From: Cupriavidus sp. MP-37
GTDB lineage: Bacteria; Pseudomonadota; Gammaproteobacteria; Burkholderiales; Burkholderiaceae
DNA length: 64,000 nt
Direction: 5' to 3'
NCBI RefSeq assembly: GCF_020618415.1
Contig: NZ_CP085344.1
Coordinates: forward strand, 1-64,000
Shown piece by piece: positions 1 to 10,620 of this stretch. Below the pieces are notes generated by a model. It was not told the DNA's origin. It ran no database searches and saw only the letters and a program-made list of their open reading frames with translations. The position numbers were made by a program, and so were the translations under genes. Position 1 is the stretch's first letter. Every line of letters begins with the position of its first letter.

Positions 1-936
1 GTCGCGAACAACCCGGGCAAGTCGTACAACCCGCTATATCTGTATGGCGGCGTCGGCCTGGGCAAGACCCACCTGATCCATTCCATCGGCAACCACATGC
101 TGATGGAGAACCCGCGCGCGCGCATCCGCTACATCCACGCCGAGCAGTACGTGTCCGACGTGGTCAAGGCCTACCAGCGCAAGGCCTTCGACGAGTTCAA
201 GCGCTACTACCACTCGCTCGACCTGCTGCTGATCGACGATATCCAGTTCTTCTCCGGCAAGAACCGCACGCAGGAAGAGTTCTTCTATGCCTTCGAGGCC
301 CTGATTGCCAACCGGGCGCAGGTGATCATCACCAGCGATACCTACCCCAAGGAAATCACCGGCATCGACGACCGCCTCATCTCGCGCTTCGATTCCGGCC
401 TGACCGTGGCGATCGAGCCGCCCGAGCTGGAAATGCGCGTGGCGATCCTGATGAAGAAGGCCGCCGCCGAGAACGTCAACGTTCCGGAAGAAGTCGCCTT
501 CTTCGTCGCCAAGCACCTGCGCTCCAACGTGCGCGAGCTGGAAGGCGCGCTGCGCAAGATCCTGGCGTTCAGCAATTTCCACGGCAAGGACATCACCATC
601 GAGGTGACGCGCGAAGCGCTGAAGGACCTGCTGACGGTGCAAAACCGGCAGATCTCGGTAGAGAACATCCAGAAGACCTGTGCGGATTTCTACAACATCA
701 AGGTCGCTGACATGTATTCGAAAAAGCGGCCTGCCAATATTGCACGGCCGCGCCAGATCGCGATGTACCTGGCCAAGGAGCTGACGCAGAAGAGCCTGCC
801 CGAGATCGGCGAACTCTTCGGCGGCCGCGACCACACTACCGTGCTGCACGCCGTGCGCAAGATCGCCGACGAACGCAGCAAGGATGCGCAGCTCAACCAC
901 GAGCTGCACGTGCTGGAGCAGACGCTCAAGGGCTGA
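1..936 (+). CDS. dnaA: Chromosomal replication initiator DnaA (5' end outside window)
   Basis: DnaA binds oriC and melts it to start replication. The frame is open from base 1, so the N-terminal domains I-II lie upstream of the window. Visible are the AAA+ Walker A (GGVGLGKTH, about residues 17-25 of the fragment), Walker B with the LLLIDDIQF stretch, the sensor region ([10 protein letters not shown]) and the C-terminal DNA-binding domain IV. In domain IV the signature [15 protein letters not shown] is intact. The TGA stop is at 934-936. The next gene is dnaN, as in most proteobacterial origins. Identification is secure; only the missing start limits it. Confidence 0.98.
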   Translation, partial: VANNPGKSYNPLYLYGGVGLGKTHLIHSIGNHMLMENPRARIRYIHAEQYVSDVVKAYQRKAFDEFKRYYHSLDLLLIDDIQFFSGKNRTQEEFFYAFEALIANRAQVIITSDTYPKEITGIDDRLISRFDSGLTVAIEPPELEMRVAILMKKAAAENVNVPEEVAFFVAKHLRSNVRELEGALRKILAFSNFHGKDITIEVTREALKDLLTVQNRQISVENIQKTCADFYNIKVADMYSKKRPANIARPRQIAMYLAKELTQKSLPEIGELFGGRDHTTVLHAVRKIADERSKDAQLNHELHVLEQTLKG

Positions 937-1304
937 TGCGCGGCCGGTGCCCGGGCCTGCTCCGGGAAGGTGTTTTGGAAGGCCAGCTCCGCCGGGCTGG
1001 CATACTGTAGGGTGCGCGCCACGGACATCCCGTGGCGCCTGGGGAATTAACGTCAGCAACGCCGGGGCAAGTGTCCGGAAAGTGGCCACTGATAAGGCTT
1101 TGCGGTGAGTCGGGACGGGATGGCAAGTACGGTGGGCGCCAGCGTGGCTTTTTGGGCACAGCTGGCCCGCCGGCCGGTCCCGCCCCGCTTCACCGCAGCG
1201 GCTTATCCTTGGTACAATGGCACATTAACTCCTTGATTCCTAAGTGAATTTGGAGTTGTTTGCGTTCTGCGGTCGCCGACTACAAACGACGAAGGATAAA
1301 TTCA
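937..1304. other. dnaA-dnaN intergenic region
   Basis: This 368-base spacer holds no convincing gene. Short frames across it lack ribosome sites and family likeness. It probably carries the dnaN promoter near its 3' end and the dnaN ribosome-binding site (AAGGA at 1292-1296). I found no clear DnaA box (TTWTNCACA): TTATCCTTG at 1203-1211 departs from the consensus at the critical last bases. No strong hairpin terminator follows dnaA, so partial co-transcription into dnaN is possible. Confidence 0.6.
1189..1218 (+). promoter_or_regulatory. Possible sigma-70 promoter for dnaN
   Basis: A good -10 element TACAAT (1213-1218) lies 18 bases after a weak -35 TTCACC (1189-1194) and about 87 bases ahead of the dnaN start. 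The -10 match is strong and the -35 match is poor. Calling it the dnaN promoter is inference from position. Confidence 0.35.
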
Positions 1305-2420
1305 ATGCAATTGGTCAAAACCTCGCGAGACAACCTGCTGCGTCCGCTGCAAATCGTGAGCGGCATCGTGGAGCGCCGCCACACCCTCCCGATCCTGGCC
1401 AACCTGCTGATTCGCAAGTCCGGGTCGAACGTATCCTTCCTGTCGACCGACATCGAAATCCAGATCACCACCCATGCGGAATGCGGCGTCGGCAGCGACA
1501 GCGTCGCCACCACCGTGGCCGCGCGCAAGCTGCTGGACATCCTGCGCGCCATGCCTGACGGCGACGTGGCCCTGTCGCTCAACGACAAGCGCATGACCGT
1601 GCAATCCGGCAAGAGCCGCTTTGCCCTGCAGACGCTGGCCGCCGAAGAATTCCCGACCGTTGCCGAAGCCAGCGAATTCAACGCCAGCGTCACGCTGCCG
1701 CAGAAGACCTTCAAGCACCTGCTGGCGATGGTCCACTTCGCCATGGCGCAGCAGGACATCCGCTACTACCTGAACGGCATGCTGCTGGTGGTGGAAGGCA
1801 AGAAGGTCATGGCAGTCGCCACCGACGGCCACCGCCTGGCCTACTGCGGCGTGGAACTGGAGCAGGAAGCCAGCGGCGTCGGCTCGCGCCAGGAAGTCAT
1901 CATCCCGCGCAAGACCATCCTGGAACTGCAGCGCCTGCTGGAAGACAACGACGATCCGGTGCAGGTGCAACTGGCCGCCAACCAGGTCAAGTTCACCTTC
2001 GCCAATATCGAACTGATCTCCAAGCTGGTCGAAGGCAAGTTCCCCGACTTCCAGCGCGTGATCCCCAAGGGCTACAAGAACGCCTTCGCCATCGACCGCG
2101 TGCAGCTGCAGCAGGCGCTGCAGCGCACCGCGATCCTGACCACGGACAAATTCAAGGGCGTGCGCTGCATCCTCGACACGCACATGCTCAAGATCAGCTC
2201 CACCAACGCCGACCAGGAAGAGGCGCAGGAAGAGCTGGAACTCGATTACTCGGGCGACGCGCTCGATATCGGCTTCAACGTGACCTACCTGCTCGACGTG
2301 CTTGCCAACCTCAAGACCGAGCAGGTGCAGGTCAGCCTCGGCGACTCGAATTCGAGCGCGCTGATCACCGTGCCGGACGACGACAACTTCAAGTACGTCG
2401 TCATGCCGATGCGCATCTGA
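1305..2420 (+). CDS. dnaN: DNA polymerase III subunit beta (sliding clamp)
   Basis: DnaN is the ring-shaped processivity clamp that tethers DNA polymerase III and many repair enzymes to DNA. The 371-residue product begins MQLVKTSRDNLLRPL and reads through three clamp domains to the family-typical C-terminus VVMPMRI, which forms part of the partner-binding pocket. An in-frame ATG-like start at 1260 would add 15 residues. I prefer 1305 because AAGGA sits nine bases upstream and the resulting length matches beta clamps of this group. It lies between dnaA and gyrB in the conserved order and is followed by an intrinsic terminator. Confidence 0.97.
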   Translation: MQLVKTSRDNLLRPLQIVSGIVERRHTLPILANLLIRKSGSNVSFLSTDIEIQITTHAECGVGSDSVATTVAARKLLDILRAMPDGDVALSLNDKRMTVQSGKSRFALQTLAAEEFPTVAEASEFNASVTLPQKTFKHLLAMVHFAMAQQDIRYYLNGMLLVVEGKKVMAVATDGHRLAYCGVELEQEASGVGSRQEVIIPRKTILELQRLLEDNDDPVQVQLAANQVKFTFANIELISKLVEGKFPDFQRVIPKGYKNAFAIDRVQLQQALQRTAILTTDKFKGVRCILDTHMLKISSTNADQEEAQEELELDYSGDALDIGFNVTYLLDVLANLKTEQVQVSLGDSNSSALITVPDDDNFKYVVMPMRI

Positions 2421-2536
2421 TGATCCGGTGACAGGACCTGTGCCACAACCAGCGCAGACAGCAACCGGAGCAGCAAACGGCACGCTACGACACCCGGCCC
2501 CGGCCGGAACGTCCAGGGGATGACCATCCCGCCGCG

Positions 2537-2575
2537 GGGGCAGGATCGTTACGACGATCCGCCCCTTTTGCCGTT
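2537..2575 (+). terminator. Rho-independent terminator after dnaN
   Basis: A GC-rich hairpin pairs GGGGC-A-GGATCGT (2537-2549, one bulged A) with ACGATCCGCCCC (2554-2565) around a TACG loop. It is followed by TTTT and, after a short gap, TTTTT (to 2578). It lies 117 bases after the dnaN stop and 99 bases before the gyrB start, so it should separate the two transcripts. It could alternatively act as an attenuator in a gyrB leader. Confidence 0.75.
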
Positions 2576-2583
2576 TTTAGTAA

Positions 2584-5199
<2,616 letters not shown>

Positions 5200-5262
5200 T
5201 ACTTGTCGAATGACTAAAGTGCCATCTGCGTAAAGTCTGAAAACTTCGTGACGTAGTAAGGG

Positions 5263-5290
5263 AAAAAAATCGCCTTCGGGCGGTTTTTTT
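5263..5290. terminator. Terminator after gyrB
   Basis: An A7-flanked hairpin (5263-5274) pairs through a TTCG loop with 5279-5290, which ends in seven T residues. With A on one side and T on the other it can work in both directions. It ends gyrB on the plus strand and could also stop transcripts from the minus-strand vsr gene (stop at 5402). It marks the border between core genes and the accessory island. Confidence 0.85.
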
Positions 5291-5401
5291 CATTAACAGA
5301 GGCTGGAAAGCTGTCTCATCACTCAGATTGTTACCTTCCGCAGCCACCATATATGGGCTAACGGACGATAACCGAGGTTGTGGATCTCGGCATGTGATTG
5401 G

Positions 5402-5977
5402 CTAAGATCCACGATTCGCAGGATCTTGTGCCGAACTCGAACAAGACGGGGTGTCGAATGATGTGCTAGGCGTCGTAGACAAAGGCGCATGGGCGCTCTT
5501 CGAGCTTCTCGCTGCTTCGCCACATCCTTTGCCACCGGCCGGCCATTCATAAACCGCGTCCGGCATTCTGGAGATCATGTCGGGCAACCACTCGAGGCGG
5601 GCCACCGCATTCGCCTCCCGGAGCCCGCATTCCCAAATTATAATTACCGTCCAGCCGGCAGCTCGTAACGCTTCAAGGTTCTTCGCGTCACGAGACACGT
5701 TCGCCTCGAACTTTGTCTGCCAGTTTTGTTCGTTGGACCGCGGGGTGGTCGTGTACTTGCATCCTAGATGGCGATGCCAGAAACAGCCGTGGATGAAGAT
5801 GGCAGTGCGGTACTTCGGCAGCGCGAGATCCGGCCGCCCGGGCAATTTCTTGTCGTGCAGCGTGTACCTGAATCCGCGCCGGTGCAAGAATCGACGCACG
5901 GTCATCTCCGGCTTCGTGTCCTTGGATTTGATCCCTGACATCATCCGGGAACGCGTGGCCTTGTCGACGACGTCCAT
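5402..5977 (-). CDS. vsr: Very short patch repair (Vsr) DNA mismatch endonuclease
   Basis: Vsr nicks DNA 5' of T:G mismatches that arise when 5-methylcytosine deaminates, preventing C-to-T mutation at methylated sites. All key residues are visible: catalytic Asp50 in GRPDLALPKY, His63 and His68, and the zinc ligands Cys65, His70, Cys73 and Cys117 (IIIWECGL). The product is 191 residues against about 135-155 for the family. The last 45 or so residues are Ser/Thr/Ala-rich and unlike any Vsr I recall, so they may be a read-through tail after an old frameshift. It is divergent from the methyltransferase gene, with only 18 bases between the outermost starts. A role repairing that enzyme's sites is inferred from this pairing. 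Confidence 0.93.
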   Translation of the reverse strand: MDVVDKATRSRMMSGIKSKDTKPEMTVRRFLHRRGFRYTLHDKKLPGRPDLALPKYRTAIFIHGCFWHRHLGCKYTTTPRSNEQNWQTKFEANVSRDAKNLEALRAAGWTVIIIWECGLREANAVARLEWLPDMISRMPDAVYEWPAGGKGCGEAARSSKSAHAPLSTTPSTSFDTPSCSSSAQDPANRGS

Positions 5978-5995
5978 GACCTGGTATCCTGGCTG

Positions 5996-7573
5996 GTGAA
6001 GAAACTAACTCAGAACGACATGCGCCTCAGCAGCCATATTCCCATCGTTGATCTGTTCGCAGGTCCCGGAGGCCTAGGAGAGGGATTTTCATCCGCCGAG
6101 GGGCAACCGTTTCGCATTGCCGTATCCGCCGAAATGGAGCAATCCGCCCACGCGACGCTGCGGCTGCGTGCGTTCTATCGGATACTAAAGCGTAGCGGCG
6201 AAAGCGCGCTCACCCCATATTACCGCTTTTGCAACGGTGAAGCCGAAGTGCCATACGACGCTGCCAGTCTCGGTGCATGGGAGGATGCTGGCAGAGAAGC
6301 GCTGCAGCTCACGCTCGGCGAGTCGAAAGACAACAGAATTTTGGACGAGACCATCCGGCAGAGCGGCATTGGACCTGACGTCTTTTGGGTGCTGATTGGT
6401 GGTCCGCCCTGTCAGGCCTACTCGCTGGTCGGGCGGGCGCGCAATCGAGGCAAGAAGGATTACCGGCCAGAGGACGATCACCGCCACTTCCTTTACCGTG
6501 AATACCTGCGCATCATCCAGCGCTACCGTCCATCGGTATTCGTGATGGAAAACGTGAAAGGCATCCTTTCGTCATCCGTAAATGGTCAGAAGATATTTCA
6601 CAGCATTCTGCGTGACTTGGCGCGCAGTGGCTATCGCATCCACTCGCTGTCGAGCGATACCCACTACCACCGGAACATGGATCCGGACGAGATCGATGCC
6701 CGTGATTTCATTGTCCGTGCCGAAGACCATGGCATTCCGCAGGCCCGGCACCGAGTCATCCTTGTTGGCGTCCGGAACGACCTTGACGTGTGGCCCCGCC
6801 CCCTTGACCAAGTACCGAAGTTAAGGCGATCGTCCGTCTTCCAGGCGATCGGGATGCTGCCGAAACTTCGCAGCCGAATCAGCAAGGGCAAGGACGATGA
6901 CGAGACTTGGCAGGCTCTGCTTACCGACCATCTCAATGACTTGGCGAAAGAGGCGGCCAAGCACGACAAGTTGCGTCCGCTGTCAGAGGAGCTTGGCCAG
7001 CACGCACGTTCATTGATTGCAAACCTCTCGACTGGTGGACTGAGGACGGACAAGTACACCTGCGCATCATGCACGGTTCCTGAACTTCGGAAATGGTACG
7101 GTGCAAGTAAGCAGCTCAAGGTCTGGCTGAATCACGAGGCCCGAGGCCACATGCAAGAGGACCTCCGTCGGTACGCTTATGCGGCCGCGTTTGCGCAGAA
7201 GTATGAGCACTCACCGAAGGGCCATGAGCAGTTCAGTCTGCCGGGATTGAAACCGAACCATGAAAACTGGGAAACTGGGAAGTTTGCGGACCGCTTCCGC
7301 GTCCAAATCGCGAGCGGCCCAGCAACCACCGTAACAAGCCACATTGCAAAGGACGGCCACTACTTCATCCACTACGACCCCAAGCAGTGCCGCAGTCTGA
7401 CGGTACGGGAAGCAGCACGGCTGCAGACCTTCCCCGATGACTATTTCTTTCAGGGGAATCGCACGCAACAGTACCACCAAGTGGGGAATGCCGTGCCGCC
7501 TCTTTTGGCAAAGAAAATTGCAGACATGATCGTCGCGGCAATTAACGAACAAGACGTGAAGTCGGCGGCATAA
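5996..7573 (+). CDS. DNA (cytosine-5-)-methyltransferase
   Basis: This enzyme transfers a methyl group from AdoMet to cytosine C5 in DNA. The motifs are in canonical order. Motif I is DLFAGPGGLGEGF (about residues 19-31). Motif IV is GGPPCQAYSL, with the catalytic Cys near 138. Motif VI is FVMENVKG (about 184) and motif VIII is QARHRVILVG (about 248). A long target-recognition region follows, then motif IX RSLTVREAARLQTF (about 466) and motif X GNAVPPLLAKKIA (about 495). The length is 525 residues if the GTG at 5996 is used; an in-frame ATG at 6020 gives a protein eight residues shorter and leaves 42 bases to vsr. The target sequence cannot be read from the protein. It faces the AIPR operon tail to tail and probably protects host DNA from it. 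Confidence 0.95.
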   Translation: MKKLTQNDMRLSSHIPIVDLFAGPGGLGEGFSSAEGQPFRIAVSAEMEQSAHATLRLRAFYRILKRSGESALTPYYRFCNGEAEVPYDAASLGAWEDAGREALQLTLGESKDNRILDETIRQSGIGPDVFWVLIGGPPCQAYSLVGRARNRGKKDYRPEDDHRHFLYREYLRIIQRYRPSVFVMENVKGILSSSVNGQKIFHSILRDLARSGYRIHSLSSDTHYHRNMDPDEIDARDFIVRAEDHGIPQARHRVILVGVRNDLDVWPRPLDQVPKLRRSSVFQAIGMLPKLRSRISKGKDDDETWQALLTDHLNDLAKEAAKHDKLRPLSEELGQHARSLIANLSTGGLRTDKYTCASCTVPELRKWYGASKQLKVWLNHEARGHMQEDLRRYAYAAAFAQKYEHSPKGHEQFSLPGLKPNHENWETGKFADRFRVQIASGPATTVTSHIAKDGHYFIHYDPKQCRSLTVREAARLQTFPDDYFFQGNRTQQYHQVGNAVPPLLAKKIADMIVAAINEQDVKSAA

Positions 7574-7583
7574 GAATGAGCCG

Positions 7584-7604
7584 AGCCAATCTCGCTGATT
7601 GGCT
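7584..7604. terminator. Hairpin between convergent methyltransferase and AIPR genes
   Basis: A perfect 8-bp stem (AGCCAATC, 7584-7591, with GATTGGCT, 7597-7604) closes a 5-base loop in the 49-base gap between two convergent stops. There is no strong T-run on either strand. A weak bidirectional terminator is likely but not certain. Confidence 0.5.
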
Positions 7605-7622
7605 GCTTGCGCTGCGTTGCTA

Positions 7623-9665
7623 TTAGTTGGAACCATCAAAGATGCCGCGAATCTCGACAAGCCTGAGGGCCTGCTTTTCTGTCGGAATCTTTCTCGGCAT
7701 GGCACAGGCAATATCCAGAATCGTCAGATCCGACGGCTTCAGATCGACGCTTTCCCCGGCCCAGTGACGAACGTTCTTCCAGTAAGCCGAACCGGCGTTC
7801 ACCACGCTGATGTAGGCTTCAGCCTCGCTGAGGCCCTTCTGTTCCTTCCTGGCGTCCTTCGCGTCTGCAACCGCATCGCCACGTTCCTTGAGCAGCTGCA
7901 CGAACGCGTCGGACAGAGAAAGCTGCACCTCCTGCGCCGCATCCCAGCACGCTTTCCGCTTGCACCATTCCGTAACGTTGATGACGTTGTTTCTTGCCGC
8001 TCCGTCGATGATTTCTTGCTGCGCCAAGCGGCAAGACTCCAGAAGTTGCTCCTCGAAGGGTCCGCTGAGCCCCTGCTCGCGCCAGATGCGCTGCAGGTCT
8101 AGCTCCAGTTTCATCTCCTGCACCTTCCGAACGAGCATTGCGATTCCATACGTGACGGTCTGGGCACGATAGCCTTGTGCATACCACGAAGCCCGCAGCA
8201 CCAGTGACTCTGCTCGCCTGAATATGATGGCTTCCGCCACAGCGCGCTTAAACCAGAGTTCGTTGAAGTCATGCTGGCTATGTTCCCAAGCCGCGCCAAT
8301 GTACTCGGCAAACTTGGCGAAGTTCTTTTGCCCGCCCAAGCTGACGTCGTGCGGCAGACAGCGGAATGTCTGGACGTACTTTGCAAGGTCGGTCTTCTCG
8401 ATGACTTGGCTCTTGGGGTTCCTCGTCTGGAATTCGCGCTTCTTCGCCTCCGATAGATATGAGACGGCATTGACGTATTGGCCTTTCGCGCGCTCGTAGA
8501 ACCAATGTGTGAGTATTTGTGAGCCGTCCTTCGCCGGCGCAGAAAGGCGACGGGACAGGTTCTCTATGACGACATGGAAAGGGTGATTGGAGAAAAAGTC
8601 CGAGTCGCTTATCCGGTTCTGGCTGTTGGCGAACCGGGAAATCTTGGGTACCAGCTCCGAAGCGATTTCGGGCGGCACAACGGACAGCTTCATCTGCACG
8701 CTGACCTGGTCGATCGGCGCTCCCTTGTCCTTCTTGAATGCGTTGAAGATTGAGGCGGTGGTCTGCCCACCGTTGACAATCTGAAGGTTTTTAACTTTGT
8801 GCAGATAGGTTACGCCGCCATGGCGCTTCTCGGCCACTTCTTCCGCGGTAGCCGAGATGCCGTTGTTGTAGGGAAAAAAACGTGTCGGCTCGTCGAGTAT
8901 GGTTTTTCGGATTCCCTTGTTGACCTTGCCGCGCGCTTGCAGGAAGGTTCGTACGTTCTGTTCGAGCAGTCGGCTTCCATGGTGATCATAGATGCGTGCC
9001 AGCCAGTCTCCAGGAATCACCGCAAGGAAGCACTGCACTTCACCGTTGCCGTCGTCGGCGGGAAGACAAACCAGCGGCTGTCCAAAAAGCTCTTCGAAAT
9101 CGACGACGATTTCTTCCGGTTTTCCAGTGCCAATCGTGCGTGCGAGTCGTTCCAAGTCCCAAATGCGGTACGACCAGTCCCGGCCGCTCTTCTGGATGGA
9201 AGGAAGTTCCTTCACACTTCCAGTCAATTGCGCATTCGTCAGGAGATAGAACCTCACGCGCTGAATCTGGTGACCCTGCTCAAGTATTGTCCTGGCAAGG
9301 CCATACGCCGGGTGCGCAACCTCCATCTGTTCGACAAATGAAACCGTGCAAGCCTTTTCAAAAAACGTTTCGGCCCGTTTGAAGCCTTGGGTCATTTCCG
9401 CTTTCGTCATCCGCTCGACTTCGTTGCCGGGTCTGCAGTCAACGACGTATAGCTCCAGCAGACCGTCTTCCCAGTTTAGCGAGTACCCGTCAACGCGCAT
9501 GCCGCGATGGATATACTTGCACGGCATGAAGTCCTCGATGGAACCCGCCTCCGCAAGATACTCGGCCACGACCTCGGCAAACGCGTCGTCAGTGAAGTTT
9601 TCAGACGTATCGGCGCGGACGAGGACGTCTTGGGCCAGTTCTTTGCGAAACGCGTCAAGATCCAT
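7623..9665 (-). CDS. AIPR family (abortive infection phage resistance) protein
   Basis: The 680-residue product carries the AIPR family hallmarks: YNNGISATAEEV, then LQIVNGGQTTASIFNAF, then SRFANSQNRISDSDFFSN. AIPR proteins occur in phage-resistance loci, but their biochemical activity is not settled. I take the ATG at 9665 (MDLDAFRKEL), preceded by GGGAG; a longer frame reaching 9755 would run far into the neighbour. This start overlaps the 3' end of the PD-(D/E)XK gene by 11 bases, suggesting translational coupling. It is the last gene of the four-gene minus-strand operon. Base composition is clearly below that of the flanking core genes. Confidence 0.9.
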   Translation of the reverse strand: MDLDAFRKELAQDVLVRADTSENFTDDAFAEVVAEYLAEAGSIEDFMPCKYIHRGMRVDGYSLNWEDGLLELYVVDCRPGNEVERMTKAEMTQGFKRAETFFEKACTVSFVEQMEVAHPAYGLARTILEQGHQIQRVRFYLLTNAQLTGSVKELPSIQKSGRDWSYRIWDLERLARTIGTGKPEEIVVDFEELFGQPLVCLPADDGNGEVQCFLAVIPGDWLARIYDHHGSRLLEQNVRTFLQARGKVNKGIRKTILDEPTRFFPYNNGISATAEEVAEKRHGGVTYLHKVKNLQIVNGGQTTASIFNAFKKDKGAPIDQVSVQMKLSVVPPEIASELVPKISRFANSQNRISDSDFFSNHPFHVVIENLSRRLSAPAKDGSQILTHWFYERAKGQYVNAVSYLSEAKKREFQTRNPKSQVIEKTDLAKYVQTFRCLPHDVSLGGQKNFAKFAEYIGAAWEHSQHDFNELWFKRAVAEAIIFRRAESLVLRASWYAQGYRAQTVTYGIAMLVRKVQEMKLELDLQRIWREQGLSGPFEEQLLESCRLAQQEIIDGAARNNVINVTEWCKRKACWDAAQEVQLSLSDAFVQLLKERGDAVADAKDARKEQKGLSEAEAYISVVNAGSAYWKNVRHWAGESVDLKPSDLTILDIACAMPRKIPTEKQALRLVEIRGIFDGSN

Positions 9666-10620
9666 TGCATGCTCCCATGGTTGTCCAATCAGGTTCGCTC
9701 TCGAACGGCAGACATGCTTGCAGCTCGAGGACATACTGCACGCTTCGCACCCCAACCGGAATATGCTCGGCGCCTATACGAGGGAAGCCTTCCCTCACTT
9801 CGTAAAACGTTGCCGAAGAAATTGCAAAGAATCGGGTTGCATATTCGGGACGGTCTACATAACCAGCCAGAAGCAGGCGGTCATCAAATGCGTCGCGTGC
9901 TTCTGCGTTGGTCAGACAAGCCCGGATGTCGTCGACGAGGGCTGCCGGCGATCGTGCGGCATGTCCTTGCTCGGAAGCGTCACCGATCCCATAGCACACG
10001 AGATGCAAAGTCCCCCCCAATGGCCAAAGCTGCGGTGCCGACGATATTGTGACCGCAGCCGCGCCACCCACTAGCCTTGTCTTCACTTCGAACGCTGCCG
10101 TTCCCACAGTGAAGTCCTGAGGAGATCCGGACGGCCCGTTCCAGTACAGGACTGCCGATTGCCCGAACCGCTCAATGAGCTCAGACTGCAGAAAGGTGAG
10201 TTCCCCAAAGAGTCCGCGCAGCTCTTGGTCGGTTAGAACTCCGGCATTCGATTTGCCAAAGAAGCGCTGCCAGATTTCCAGGTGGGACCGTACGGCGTCC
10301 GGTACCAATGTTGCCGACATAACGCGTCTTGTACGATCTAGCAAGCTGTGACAAAGTGCAGTGAAAATATCCTCCGTGCTGCCGTCAATCAGCCGCAATA
10401 TCAGACGATCGGAGGAACGCTCCACCGCAACGCCCTTTAGATTCGGGAATGGGCAATCGGTATCCAGTTCTGCCCCGCGGTACAGAAAGAGCTTGCGCCC
10501 CTTGGCGTCAAGCGCCCAGAAGAAGTCGTACGGATGCGTTGCATCGGCCCTGCGCGCGCGAAGTTCCCCGACATTGGCAGTCGCTTCGATACTGGACCAA
10601 GGACTAGTTGACGACAGCAT
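9655..10620 (-). CDS. PD-(D/E)XK motif protein (predicted restriction nuclease)
   Basis: This 321-residue protein matches the PD-(D/E)XK-type family found beside Z1 and AIPR genes. The likely active site is DFTVGTAAFEVKTR (about residues 165-178), which supplies the D-(x)n-ExK pattern. An acidic helix ELRGLFGELTFL lies upstream and may give the additional metal ligand. The ATG at 10620 is preferred over 10647 because GAGGT sits just upstream. It overlaps the Z1 gene's end by 17 bases, and its own end overlaps AIPR. It is the best candidate for the cleaving subunit of the island. Substrate and cut site are unknown. Confidence 0.85.
   Translation of the reverse strand: MLSSTSPWSSIEATANVGELRARRADATHPYDFFWALDAKGRKLFLYRGAELDTDCPFPNLKGVAVERSSDRLILRLIDGSTEDIFTALCHSLLDRTRRVMSATLVPDAVRSHLEIWQRFFGKSNAGVLTDQELRGLFGELTFLQSELIERFGQSAVLYWNGPSGSPQDFTVGTAAFEVKTRLVGGAAAVTISSAPQLWPLGGTLHLVCYGIGDASEQGHAARSPAALVDDIRACLTNAEARDAFDDRLLLAGYVDRPEYATRFFAISSATFYEVREGFPRIGAEHIPVGVRSVQYVLELQACLPFESEPDWTTMGACNGS

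Noticed and set aside
1203..1211. DnaA-box-like TTATCCTTG in the dnaA-dnaN spacer
   Set aside because: It lacks the conserved CACA end of the box and stands alone. The origin is more likely upstream of dnaA, outside the window.
1302..2483. Long minus-strand frames opposite dnaN, gyrB, minD and the chemoreceptor
   Set aside because: They are antisense shadows of high-GC genes, rich in His, Gly, Val and Asp or Arg, without ribosome sites or motifs.
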